Source: JACMLD01 sp038229695 (GTDB taxonomy: Bacteria; Bacteroidota; Bacteroidia; Chitinophagales; Chitinophagaceae). From it: 27,757 bases of DNA. Positions within the stretch are counted from its first letter, which is position 1. Each line of letters starts with the position of its first letter. This document shows positions 14,923-22,745 of this stretch, piece after piece. The stretch covers positions 1 through 27,757 of the forward strand of contig JBBROE010000050.1 in the NCBI GenBank assembly GCA_038229695.1. The letters are read 5' to 3'. A model generated the notes under the pieces. It made no database searches, had not been told where the DNA came from, and saw only the letters and a program-made list of their open reading frames with translations. The position numbers were made by a program, and so were the translations under genes.

Positions 14923-15969
14923 ATGAAAGCACTGGTCTACCACGGGTCGGGCAGAAAAAATTGGGAAACAGTACCTCACCCGGTTATTCAACAGCCAACC
15001 GATGCAATTGTACGTATCATCAAGACCACCATCTGTGGCACGGATCTGCACATATTGAAGGGAGACGTTCCAGAGGTGACGGACGGAAGAATACTGGGTC
15101 ACGAAGGGGTTGGGAGAATTGAAGAAACAGGCAGCGCTGTAACCGGTTTCAGAAAAGGCGATTACGTTATTATTTCCTGCATCACCTCCTGCAGCAAATG
15201 TGCTTACTGCAGGCGGGGGATGTATGCTCATTGTGTAAATGGTGGCTGGGTACTGGGTCATTTGATTGACGGCACCCAGGCTGAATACACCCGCATCCCT
15301 TTCGCTGATACCAGCCTGTACCGCATCCCTGCCAACGCCGATACAGAAGCGCTGGTGATGCTCAGTGATGTTTTACCGACAGGTTTTGAATGCGGCGTTT
15401 TAAATGGAAAGGTCCAGCCGGGGTGTACAGTAGCGATAGTCGGTGCCGGGCCGATAGGACTCGCCGCATTGCTTAGGGCGCAGTTTTATGCACCGGCGGT
15501 AACAATAATGATTGACCCCGATGAGAACCGGCTTGCAGAGGCCAGACGATTCGGGGCCATGGAAACGATCAACAACAGCACAGAAAATGCGGTCGACCGG
15601 GTAATGACATGCACCAAAGGGATGGGCGTAGACACCGTAATCGAGGCTGTCGGTATTCCGGCAACGTTTGAGTTGTGCCAGCTGCTGGTGGCACCGGGGG
15701 GTACCATCGCCAATATCGGGGTACATGGAAAAAGTGTGGCGCGTCACCTTGAGTCACTCTGGTCAAAGAACATAACCATTACCACCCGCCTGGTAGATGC
15801 GGCCAGCACCCCTATGTTACTCGATGCAATCCTGGCGGAACGATTAAACGCGAAACAGTTGATCACCCATCATTTCAAACTATCAGATATCCTTGCTGCC
15901 TACGATACTTTTGAGCATGCGGCAGAACAACAGGTTTTGAAAGTAATCTTATCCAATGACGAAGCCTGA
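14923..15969 (+). CDS. zinc-dependent alcohol dehydrogenase
   Basis: The 348-residue medium-chain dehydrogenase is complete. Catalytic zinc ligands are C38 (ICGTDLH), H60-E61 (GHEGVG) and D149 (MLSDVLPTGFE), the set typical of the clostridial/NADP-type secondary alcohol dehydrogenases and formaldehyde dehydrogenase-like relatives. The structural zinc cluster is C90, C93, C96 and C104 (CSKCAYCRRGMYAHC). The Rossmann motif is GAGPIGL (174-180), followed by D197 or so in MIDPDENR, which suggests NAD preference. It should interconvert an alcohol and its aldehyde or ketone in the cytosol; the substrate is unknown. It shares its first codons with the pseudogene at 3559, which may be a decayed paralogue. 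It appears to be a single-gene unit. Confidence 0.93.
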   Translation: MKALVYHGSGRKNWETVPHPVIQQPTDAIVRIIKTTICGTDLHILKGDVPEVTDGRILGHEGVGRIEETGSAVTGFRKGDYVIISCITSCSKCAYCRRGMYAHCVNGGWVLGHLIDGTQAEYTRIPFADTSLYRIPANADTEALVMLSDVLPTGFECGVLNGKVQPGCTVAIVGAGPIGLAALLRAQFYAPAVTIMIDPDENRLAEARRFGAMETINNSTENAVDRVMTCTKGMGVDTVIEAVGIPATFELCQLLVAPGGTIANIGVHGKSVARHLESLWSKNITITTRLVDAASTPMLLDAILAERLNAKQLITHHFKLSDILAAYDTFEHAAEQQVLKVILSNDEA

Positions 15970-16156
15970 CGGGTAGCTGGCAACAGGAATTACTGCTACC
16001 TCATCGCAAGGTGGCTTCTTCCGTCATTTCGGCAAAAAACTCAATTTACGCATCGGGAAATCTGTGATGTGAGGGGACATAAAAAGCAACTACAATCAGC
16101 CAGGCGAATGACCTGGATCATAGGTAAGCGCTACATCAATCAGCTACCTTGTTCCT

Positions 16157-16600
16157 ATGCAACCATCTTTACCAAAACGGAAATTTGTAAAATCCTACGC
16201 GCAAGTCGCCAGGCTAACTATTTCGCTCATCTTATTAGTCCATTATAGCAGCAACACATTCGCCCAATCTAGGCCATGGCCAGTTCCGGCTACGGCCGTA
16301 AACACCCGCAACCCCTTAACCAATGACGCAAATACCATCAAAATGGGGCAGACATTGTATTTAAATTATTGTGCGCCCTGTCATGGCAAATCAGGTAAAG
16401 GAGATGGCCCCGCCGCAGCAGCACTCAACCCTAAACCTGCCAATCATACTTCCGCCGCCATCCAGGCTGAGTCAGACGGATCGCTGTTTTTTAAAATATC
16501 AGAGGGACGTACGCCCATGCCGAAATATAAGCCAGCGCTTATGGATACACAACGATGGGCCCTGGTCAAGTTTATTAAAACACTGGGAAAGAAATCCTAA
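16157..16600 (+). CDS. periplasmic c-type cytochrome, monohaem
   Basis: The 147-residue protein has a basic N-terminus, a hydrophobic core (LTISLILLVHY, about 20-30) and likely signal cleavage near FAQ-S (about 37). A class I cytochrome c domain follows, with one haem motif C72-A-P-C75-H76, the GKGDGPAA loop, and the sixth ligand M121 in GRTPMPKY. The opening WPVP...NPLTNDA is common in Bacteroidota periplasmic cytochromes. It is an electron carrier. The porin gene begins 32 bases downstream and a second cytochrome follows, suggesting one transcript and a shared electron-transfer role. The partner oxidoreductase is not in the window. Confidence 0.9.
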   Translation: MQPSLPKRKFVKSYAQVARLTISLILLVHYSSNTFAQSRPWPVPATAVNTRNPLTNDANTIKMGQTLYLNYCAPCHGKSGKGDGPAAAALNPKPANHTSAAIQAESDGSLFFKISEGRTPMPKYKPALMDTQRWALVKFIKTLGKKS

Positions 16601-16632
16601 AGCAAATACATCAACGAACCAACAATTTAAGC

Positions 16633-17868
16633 ATGAAACCAATGTATAAACTAACTGTTATACTGCAGGTAATTTACTGGCTGATTTGGCCCACCCTGTA
16701 CGCCGGCGCACAAGACAGCACCGCAACAGTAGATTCAGCACTGCTCGACAGGATTACAGCACTGGAAAAACAGGCTGCTTATAAAAAGCCGGGAGAAGAA
16801 CACTTCATGGTGGCTGGCCTCGCCACCTTTGGCTTTGCGTCTAACCGCACAACCACCACCTTCAATGGGGTCAAAAGCGTATCAAAGACCAGTAATCTCG
16901 GAGACGGAGATCATTACGAATTCAGCCCGCTGTTTCTGTGGCGTCACGGAAATAAATTCCTGTTAGAGTTTGAACCGTCTTTTGCCGATGGACAGGTCGG
17001 TGTAAACTGGGCAGATATTTCCTATTTTGTTACCAGCGGACTAATAATCCGTGGCGGCTACCTGGTGTTGCCGTTCGGGACGTACAGTAAAAGACTGGCA
17101 GCAGGCTGGATTGATAAACTCGCTACAGACCCAATTGGGGTAACCGACTTGCCACCAACATCAGATTATGGCGTCGAAGTGGAAGGCGGCATACAGGCCG
17201 GAATCATGAAATGGAGCTATGATATTGCACTTTCAAACGGGCTGCAGCTATTGCCAGACGGTACAATTCAGTCTGCCGGAATTACTGATAATAATAAAAA
17301 TAAAACGCTTACTGCAAGGATAGGCTGGCTACCGCTCGCTAACTCATCCCTGGAACTGGGAGCTTCAATAATGACCGGAAAAGTGGGAGACGCCGGCTCT
17401 GCTTTTGAAGCGGCAAGAGCTTCCTTTTACGCCCTTGATATAAATTACGTTGAAAATGTCAAACCCTTCCAGGTAAACATAAAAGGACAGTATAATATCG
17501 CAGACATCAATCACAACAATTTTGTGAATCCTATTGATTCCACCTCCACTTATACATTCAATAATCACACGACTTCCGGTTTTATTCAAGCCTCAATAAG
17601 GCCTTCATTTTCACCAAATAAAGTATTTAAGAACTTCGAACTGGCAGGACGCTATGGAAATTTTACTACGCCTGCAAGATCCATGTGGGGTGCTAAACAA
17701 AATGCTTTCACCATCGGTCTGAATTATTGGCTGACCTGGCGAACAGTGGTAAAATTAACGTACGAAACCATTAATAGTACCAACACTACGAATAAAGACC
17801 TGGGAGGAAATACAGGCGAAACAATCAAATCGAACTCATTTTATCTCCAGTTTGCCATCCAATTATAA
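16633..17868 (+). CDS. outer membrane porin-like beta-barrel protein
   Basis: The 411-residue protein has a signal peptide (MKPMYKLTVILQVIYWLIW, cleavage near AGA-Q, about 26), a short helical or coiled segment (ALLDRITALEKQAAYKK-like, about 34-55), then a series of amphipathic strands such as HYEFSPLFLWRHGNKFLLEFEP in pieces, ISYFVTSGLIIRGGYLVLPF, and SFYLQFAIQL at the end. The layout resembles the phosphate-selective porin (OprO/P) superfamily, with an N-terminal coil and a barrel of about 16 strands. It would sit in the outer membrane. Being flanked by two c-type cytochromes (32 and 9 bases away) is unusual for a nutrient porin and raises the possibility of an electron conduit. No haem motif occurs in it. 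Confidence 0.8.
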   Translation: MKPMYKLTVILQVIYWLIWPTLYAGAQDSTATVDSALLDRITALEKQAAYKKPGEEHFMVAGLATFGFASNRTTTTFNGVKSVSKTSNLGDGDHYEFSPLFLWRHGNKFLLEFEPSFADGQVGVNWADISYFVTSGLIIRGGYLVLPFGTYSKRLAAGWIDKLATDPIGVTDLPPTSDYGVEVEGGIQAGIMKWSYDIALSNGLQLLPDGTIQSAGITDNNKNKTLTARIGWLPLANSSLELGASIMTGKVGDAGSAFEAARASFYALDINYVENVKPFQVNIKGQYNIADINHNNFVNPIDSTSTYTFNNHTTSGFIQASIRPSFSPNKVFKNFELAGRYGNFTTPARSMWGAKQNAFTIGLNYWLTWRTVVKLTYETINSTNTTNKDLGGNTGETIKSNSFYLQFAIQL

Positions 17869-17877
17869 ATCAGGTTT

Positions 17878-18153
17878 ATGAAATACAAGAACAATCACCT
17901 GTTTATCACGATCAGTGCGATACTTTTTCTGGGAGCAATAATGACCACCATAGAGGGTTGCGCGGTAAGTGCAAAAATAACTGCTAAAACCGGAGTACAA
18001 CTATGGTCTGAGAATTGTCAGCGTTGCCATAATACCCCACCGCCAAATACCTTCTCCCCGGAACAATGGGAAACCATCGGCCTGCATATGCAGTCGAGGG
18101 CCCTGCTTACTGACATCGAAAGAAATAAAATTATTGACTTTTTACAGCAATAA
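17878..18153 (+). CDS. small lipoprotein c-type cytochrome, monohaem
   Basis: The 91-residue product begins with a lipoprotein signal: charged start MKYKNNH, hydrophobic core (LFITISAILFLGAIM) and a lipobox-like I-E-G-C with lipidated C28. The mature part has one haem motif, C47-Q-R-C50-H51, followed by NTPPPNTFSPEQWETIGLHM and M71 as likely sixth ligand. At about 64 mature residues it is very small. It is predicted to be a membrane-anchored periplasmic or surface electron carrier. The gene starts 9 bases after the porin stop, so the three genes 16157-18153 form an operon. Confidence 0.85.
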   Translation: MKYKNNHLFITISAILFLGAIMTTIEGCAVSAKITAKTGVQLWSENCQRCHNTPPPNTFSPEQWETIGLHMQSRALLTDIERNKIIDFLQQ

Positions 18154-18240
18154 TTGCTAAAGGGGGTATGCTCCACTGTCACCATTCCGTTGAAGGCTTA
18201 GGGTTGAAGGCAATTCCTGCGCAACATTGGTCTTTCAATT

Positions 18241-18525
18241 TCAGTGGAGGCTGCGTTTTGAAGCCAACGTGATCGAAACATCCTTAATCAACAATCCGTT
18301 GGTTAGCACCAGCACAATTTTAATTCCCCTTCCATCCATTTCCAATAGGGTGTTTTCGATCATCGCCGTCATTTGAGTCAGTGGCAGGTCATTGGGTTCG
18401 TTTCCAAAAGGTTCTTCGATTTCATCTCCTATTGCTTCAAGTGCTAGAAAGGTACAGGCCATACATGTTACCATCGGGTGTATCATCCAACCCAGCGTAT
18501 CCACAAATCCAAAAGTCATTTCCAA
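18241..18525 (-). pseudogene. C-terminal remnant of a bestrophin-family channel
   Basis: The frame encodes the last part of a bestrophin-like (RFP-TM, YneE) chloride channel. It has a final membrane helix region LGWMIHPMVTCMACTFLAL followed by the family hallmark EAIGDEIEEPFGNEPNDLPL and a C-terminal helix. Intact members are about 280-310 residues; here only about 95 remain. Upstream on the same strand a TAG lies at 18562-18564, and no further bestrophin sequence is visible before the DUF1501 gene, so the 5' two thirds are missing. It lies just beyond the cytochrome-porin operon on the opposite strand. A rearrangement may have removed the rest, but no mobile element is visible. Confidence 0.75.
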
Positions 18526-18644
18526 CCCTTTTTCACCATCGCTTCCTATTCCGCGGTTGCGCTATAGTTATCAGGCGTCCTCATACGGATAAAAATCACG
18601 GAAATTTTATGCAGCCAAAGGCCTGTTGTAAGGAGACCGCTGCA

Positions 18645-20222
18645 CTACCTTATTTTCAATGCAGCATGCACCTTCTGCACCGTTAAATTCTGCAACCGGA
18701 GGTAATAAACCCCGTTTGCCAGGAAGCTTCCGTCGAAATCCACCGTATACGTGCCCGCCGAGCTGTTATTGACATCGACGATATTTTGTATTACTGATCC
18801 TGAGGCATTGATAAGCTGCACCAGCGTGTGGCCACCCGTTGTGGTGTACCTGATTTTAGTCTTTGCGGTAAACGGATTGGGATAATTGGAAATTAGCATT
18901 GCTCCTGCAGTAACCGGCGGCGTAACGCTGCAGGATGACGCATTCACCAGGGCCAGCCGCTGAAAGTTCTTCAGCATGACCAGCTGCAGTTCCGCCGCAT
19001 CCACGCATAGCCAGTCGGCCAGCAGCGTTGCATACACACTCCGGAAATCATACTGGAACGGAATATTATCATTCACCGTGACGGCGGATGGAATCTGCGG
19101 CGTATTGCCCAATACGCCACCGGCTACATTTTTACCAAATACAAACATGGGCGCTGCGGCGCCATGGTCGGTACCGCCGCTGGCATTGCTCTTAATTCTT
19201 CTTCCAAATTCGGAAAAAGTCATGCCCACTACCCGGTCATCTGCGCCGAGCAGCTTTAAATCATCCTGGAAGGCCGCGACAGCATCGCTTACATTGCCCA
19301 GCAGGGTGGCGTGCCTGCCGGTAGTGGTATTGCCGGCAACTACCTGCGCGGCATGGGTATCAAAACTGCCGTAACTCACCATGTATATTTTGGTGCTGAG
19401 TCCCCCGCCAATCAGCCGGGCCACAATTTTTAACTGGTCAGCCAGCGGGTTGTTGGAAGGATAGGCGCCCTGTCGGGTGACTTTTGCCGCGGCATTTTTC
19501 ACTACCGTGTCATACAACTGCGTTTGCTGGTTAATTACCCTGATAAAAGACAGTTCCTTGCCGGCGGGCGTATCCGGCACCGGGCTGTTGCTGCCATTGA
19601 TGAGCGAATAAAAATTGCCGGTGCTGCTGATGCTCATGCCCATATTTACATTAGGGCCCTGGCAGGTGAAGGAGGTAAGCGAACCAATTTGTATCGCCAG
19701 TGGGCTGCCCATGGATGAATTCGGATAGCCCGTTGGAAAATTCGGGTACTCAGCATCCAGGTAGCGGCCGGCCCACCCGGTATTCAGCACCTGGTTACTG
19801 TCTGCCCCGCTCATCCAGATATCGGTGGCCCTGAAATGCGAAAAGTTAGGCTGGTCGTACCCCACTGACTGGATGATTTTGAGGTAACCATTACCACTGA
19901 GTTTTTGCAGGCCTGCCATTGCCGGGTTCAACCCGATCTTCTGGGTGCCCGGCAGCGAAAGCACTTTGTTTTGGGGAATATAAATATTGGGCCGAGCGTT
20001 TACATAATCCGAAAAATATTCGAGGGGGATCACCGTATTCATCCCATCATTACCGCCCTGCAACTGCACCAGTACCAATACATGATCATTGGCTAACGAG
20101 GGTGCCAGCAGATGAGTCATCATGGCATCGGCACCAAAGGCCTTATAGGCAAAACCGTTGATCAAAGAAGGCCCGATAATACCTGCCGGTACGGCCTTGC
20201 GTATAAAGTCTCTCCTTTTCAT
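18645..20222 (-). CDS. DUF1501 protein with Tat-type signal and T9SS tail
   Basis: The 525-residue protein starts MKRRDFIRKA, a twin-arginine motif, followed by a hydrophobic stretch (VPAGIIGPSLINGFA). The DUF1501 domain, a sulfatase/alkaline-phosphatase-like fold, covers most of the protein: VLVLVQLQGGNDGMNTVIP, DQPNFSHFRATDIW, YGSFDTHAAQ, MTFSEFGRRIKSNASGG and TDHGAAAPMFVFG. A C-terminal T9SS type A sorting domain begins about residue 445 (ISNYPNPFTAKTKIRY) and ends GVYYLRLQNLTVQKVHAALKIR, written here in part. It should be exported and then secreted or anchored to the cell surface. It is the second gene of a pair: the DUF1800 gene ends 9 bases upstream. The function of both families is poorly known, and they are commonly found together. 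Confidence 0.92.
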   Translation of the reverse strand: MKRRDFIRKAVPAGIIGPSLINGFAYKAFGADAMMTHLLAPSLANDHVLVLVQLQGGNDGMNTVIPLEYFSDYVNARPNIYIPQNKVLSLPGTQKIGLNPAMAGLQKLSGNGYLKIIQSVGYDQPNFSHFRATDIWMSGADSNQVLNTGWAGRYLDAEYPNFPTGYPNSSMGSPLAIQIGSLTSFTCQGPNVNMGMSISSTGNFYSLINGSNSPVPDTPAGKELSFIRVINQQTQLYDTVVKNAAAKVTRQGAYPSNNPLADQLKIVARLIGGGLSTKIYMVSYGSFDTHAAQVVAGNTTTGRHATLLGNVSDAVAAFQDDLKLLGADDRVVGMTFSEFGRRIKSNASGGTDHGAAAPMFVFGKNVAGGVLGNTPQIPSAVTVNDNIPFQYDFRSVYATLLADWLCVDAAELQLVMLKNFQRLALVNASSCSVTPPVTAGAMLISNYPNPFTAKTKIRYTTTGGHTLVQLINASGSVIQNIVDVNNSSAGTYTVDFDGSFLANGVYYLRLQNLTVQKVHAALKIR

Positions 20223-20231
20223 AAAGCGTAT

Positions 20232-21836
20232 TTAGCAGAGCTGGTATTCAGAAAGATTCATAAAATATTTATACAGCGCCTGTAACCTGGTATACACGAG
20301 GTTTTTGCTGACGGTATCGGTCGGCGACGCGATATAGGCATCCCACGCATTGGTCCAGTAATAATCGCTGATTTGGCCCCCCAGCAGAATATCGGATTTA
20401 ACCTTTGTCTTAAAATCCGGCGCCAGGTCAATTTTAAACAGCAGGCGCAGTGAGTCATCAATCAGCAGGTTGGGATCGCCCGGTGAGGGTAAGGTTTTCG
20501 CAAATGCCATAACATCTATCAGCAGCTTTTTGCCATTTACGGTATAACCGGATGTGACCAGGATATCGGTAAACTGGTTTCTTTTGGGCAGGGTATCACT
20601 GTTTATCCAGAGTTCATAAAACTGTGGGATCTGGTAGTAGGCTTTCCAGCCGCTCACATCAGGGGGGTCTCCGATATTCTGGTTCACATTATTTAACCAG
20701 GAGAACAGGTAATTCCACAGGGCATAATTGGTCGCGTAGTCGGTGCTGGCTGGGAATAACAGCCCAAACTCACGGCACAAGCCGATCACCAGGTCTACCG
20801 GGCTTTTAATTTGGCAACCCATATTCAGGCTGTCGAAAAAATGCTCACTTTTAAACAGCGCCGACAACACCGGTTTCAGTTCGTAATTGTTATTGCGGAA
20901 AATATCCGCCAGGGGGGCAATGATATTTTGTTCGATGGCGGGGGTGATATCGTAATAAACAAACCAACGGTACAGGCAGCGGCAAATGTATTTGGCAGCT
21001 TCGCTGGTCGCAAAAATCATCAACAGCATATCGTCTATCTCCGTGCTCCCTGCTGTGGCGTCTGACCGGCCGGTAATGACCGTGTTGTTGTAAAAAGCAG
21101 AAAATTGTTTATTTGCTTTGTCGTGCCGCGAAGGCGCAAATGAGGAGGAAATGGTCTGCGCATTATTTATCCACCCGGTTAACACTCTTGCAGCTGCCTT
21201 AACATCAGCTTCGGTATACAAGGAATTCGGTCCCTTGCCGCAGCAAAACAATTCCTGTAATTCCCGGCCGTAGTTTTCGTCCGGTGCGCTGGCGGTGTTG
21301 GACTGCCCGTTGAGGAAAACCAGCATTGCCGGGTCGATGGTAACTTGCCTGGTTAATTTTTTAAAATTGCCCAGGGCATTTTGCCGGAGTAATGCATGGT
21401 GCTTGTACACAAACTGTGCATTGGATACCGCAGCTGTCTGCGTGGAGAAATGGTTATGTAAGAACAAAGCCATTTTCTCTCCCACGGATCTTCCCTGGTT
21501 AATCATCAGTCCCACCCACCACTTTTTAAAAGAGGCAATTCTTTTTGAATTGATGTTACCATCATTATTGGGATCGTTTACCCAGGTAATGCCTGGGGCA
21601 ATGTTGTTATCCGGGCTGGTTAGTGCGCCGGACACATCATAATCTTTTACCGGCGGGGCAGGGCTGGTAGTATCGAAAACAAGCAGCTCATCCACGGCCT
21701 GGGTTACCGACCGGCTTTTAAAATAATCCACATCCGATTTTTTCAACCCGAACATGGTTCGTTTAAGCAAATGCGTTATTTCAGCTTCAGTCCATTGCCC
21801 AGTGTAAGGTTTCAGGGTCGTTGTGGGAGTTGGCAT
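20232..21836 (-). CDS. DUF1800 family protein
   Basis: The 534-residue protein matches DUF1800: the start WTEAEITHLLKRTMFG, the GEKMALFLHNHFSTQ segment (about 120-135), QNALGNFKKLTRQVTIDPAML, the motif PDENYGRELQELFCCG (about 190-205) with its conserved EN-x-ARE-like core, VLTGWINN, and DVSGWKAYYQIPQ near residue 405. Most DUF1800 proteins are exported, but no signal peptide is evident at this start, and no longer N-terminus is visible. It forms an operon with the DUF1501 gene 9 bases downstream. The pair is widely conserved and has been linked to extracellular polymer or polysaccharide handling in some bacteria; no substrate can be named here. Confidence 0.9.
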   Translation of the reverse strand: MPTPTTTLKPYTGQWTEAEITHLLKRTMFGLKKSDVDYFKSRSVTQAVDELLVFDTTSPAPPVKDYDVSGALTSPDNNIAPGITWVNDPNNDGNINSKRIASFKKWWVGLMINQGRSVGEKMALFLHNHFSTQTAAVSNAQFVYKHHALLRQNALGNFKKLTRQVTIDPAMLVFLNGQSNTASAPDENYGRELQELFCCGKGPNSLYTEADVKAAARVLTGWINNAQTISSSFAPSRHDKANKQFSAFYNNTVITGRSDATAGSTEIDDMLLMIFATSEAAKYICRCLYRWFVYYDITPAIEQNIIAPLADIFRNNNYELKPVLSALFKSEHFFDSLNMGCQIKSPVDLVIGLCREFGLLFPASTDYATNYALWNYLFSWLNNVNQNIGDPPDVSGWKAYYQIPQFYELWINSDTLPKRNQFTDILVTSGYTVNGKKLLIDVMAFAKTLPSPGDPNLLIDDSLRLLFKIDLAPDFKTKVKSDILLGGQISDYYWTNAWDAYIASPTDTVSKNLVYTRLQALYKYFMNLSEYQLC

Positions 21837-22294
21837 ACGGTAAAATTGGCAAGGTCAAATTAAGGCTATTTAATCACCCGCGAAAGACCCTCTTTGTTAA
21901 CGATATCAAATCGTTTGATGCATTATAAGCAGTTATGCAATTCCCTCATTCCCTGTCAGTTAGCCCGGTGTTCCCCGCAATTGCTTGGTCATCGGTGAGC
22001 AGACAGGCCTGTTTCTTGCAGGACTTCGCTATTATACCAGCCAGCCTTTCCAGAGGCGGTGGAAGCACTGTTCAGCGCTTTACCGGTTTCCAGCGTTTTT
22101 TCGGTTGAATAATTGCATCATATGTGAATGATATAACCTTTCAGGAATATTCTGTAATGCTTTCGAGTGCATAAAAGGCAACCTTTATAGCAACCTGAAA
22201 AATCGGATTTCATCGGGGAAAAATAGGGACAGGCTAACTGACGGGTTTGCTGTGTGAAAGGGAGGTTGGCGACCTATCCATGTGGAATGAGATC

Positions 22295-22342
22295 CCGGTT
22301 TGCCGGTAGAATTTAAGCTGCGCCAGCCCGGTTGCAAACCGG
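22295..22342. repeat. 9-bp inverted repeat, REP-like
   Basis: CCGGTTTGC at 22295-22303 is the exact reverse complement of GCAAACCGG at 22334-22342, with 30 bases between. The second arm also folds on itself (CCGGTT-GCA-AACCGG, 22328-22342). This resembles the dispersed REP-like palindromes found between genes in many Bacteroidota. Confidence 0.55.
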
Positions 22343-22361
22343 ACATCACAAAAAAGCGCCG

Positions 22362-22379
22362 CCGGCGGTTCTCCGCCGG
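22362..22379. repeat. GC-rich hairpin CCGGCGG-TTCT-CCGCCGG
   Basis: A perfect 7-base stem with a 4-base loop is preceded by an A-run at 22350-22355. It has no T-run after it, so it is a poor terminator for plus-strand transcripts. It forms part of the palindrome cluster. Confidence 0.6.
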
Positions 22380-22446
22380 ACAGGTGCAAACCACTTCAAA
22401 CCCCGGGGCTGCCAGAAAAGGCGACGGGACTCGTTGCTTCATCTGC

Positions 22447-22462
22447 CATCCCGTACGGGATG
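22447..22462. repeat. 16-bp perfect palindrome CATCCCGTACGGGATG
   Basis: This palindrome has no loop, so both strands read the same. From memory, similar CCCGTACGGG-centred palindromes recur between genes in Bacteroidota, where they create false frames reading HPVRDG. I have only one copy here and cannot confirm that it is dispersed. Confidence 0.55.
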
Positions 22463-22745
22463 TGTTGAACCAAAAGCCGGCCCGGCATTTGGCTAACCAT
22501 TGGTAAGCGCACATCACTTACCCAGCTTATACATCAAACTAGGCAGTCACCAGAGAATCGCGGTAAAAAAGGCAATTTATTGGATTGAAAATTATATATC
22601 AGGTTAACCTAGCCTATTATGAAAAACAACCGGAATACAATAAATGGTTTCTGCCGGGCCGGGTTGAGCAGGGACTCGCCTGATTTGCTGCTACAAAGAC
22701 GGGCTGTTTATATAAACACAACAATAAACATTCAAGCATATAATT

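Larger units (their letters stand above)
21837..22745. other. 909-base gene-free region with palindromic repeats
   Basis: No frame here looks like a gene. A minus-strand frame at 22185-22517 is an artefact of the palindromes. The left end should hold the promoter of the DUF1800-DUF1501 pair. A hairpin AACGAT-ATCAA-ATCGTT occurs at 21899-21915. The middle holds the palindromes listed separately, and the right end is the AT-rich leader of transketolase, with TTTG at 22684-22687 as a possible -33 element but no good -7 match. Confidence 0.55.

Noticed and set aside
15971..16000. Inverted repeat GGTAGC...GCTACC after the alcohol dehydrogenase
   Set aside because: The stem is only 6 bases with a 17-base loop and no T-run, so it is too weak to call a terminator.
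22185..22517. 110-codon minus-strand frame in the gene-free region
   Set aside because: Its translation follows the palindromic repeats and has no protein-like features.
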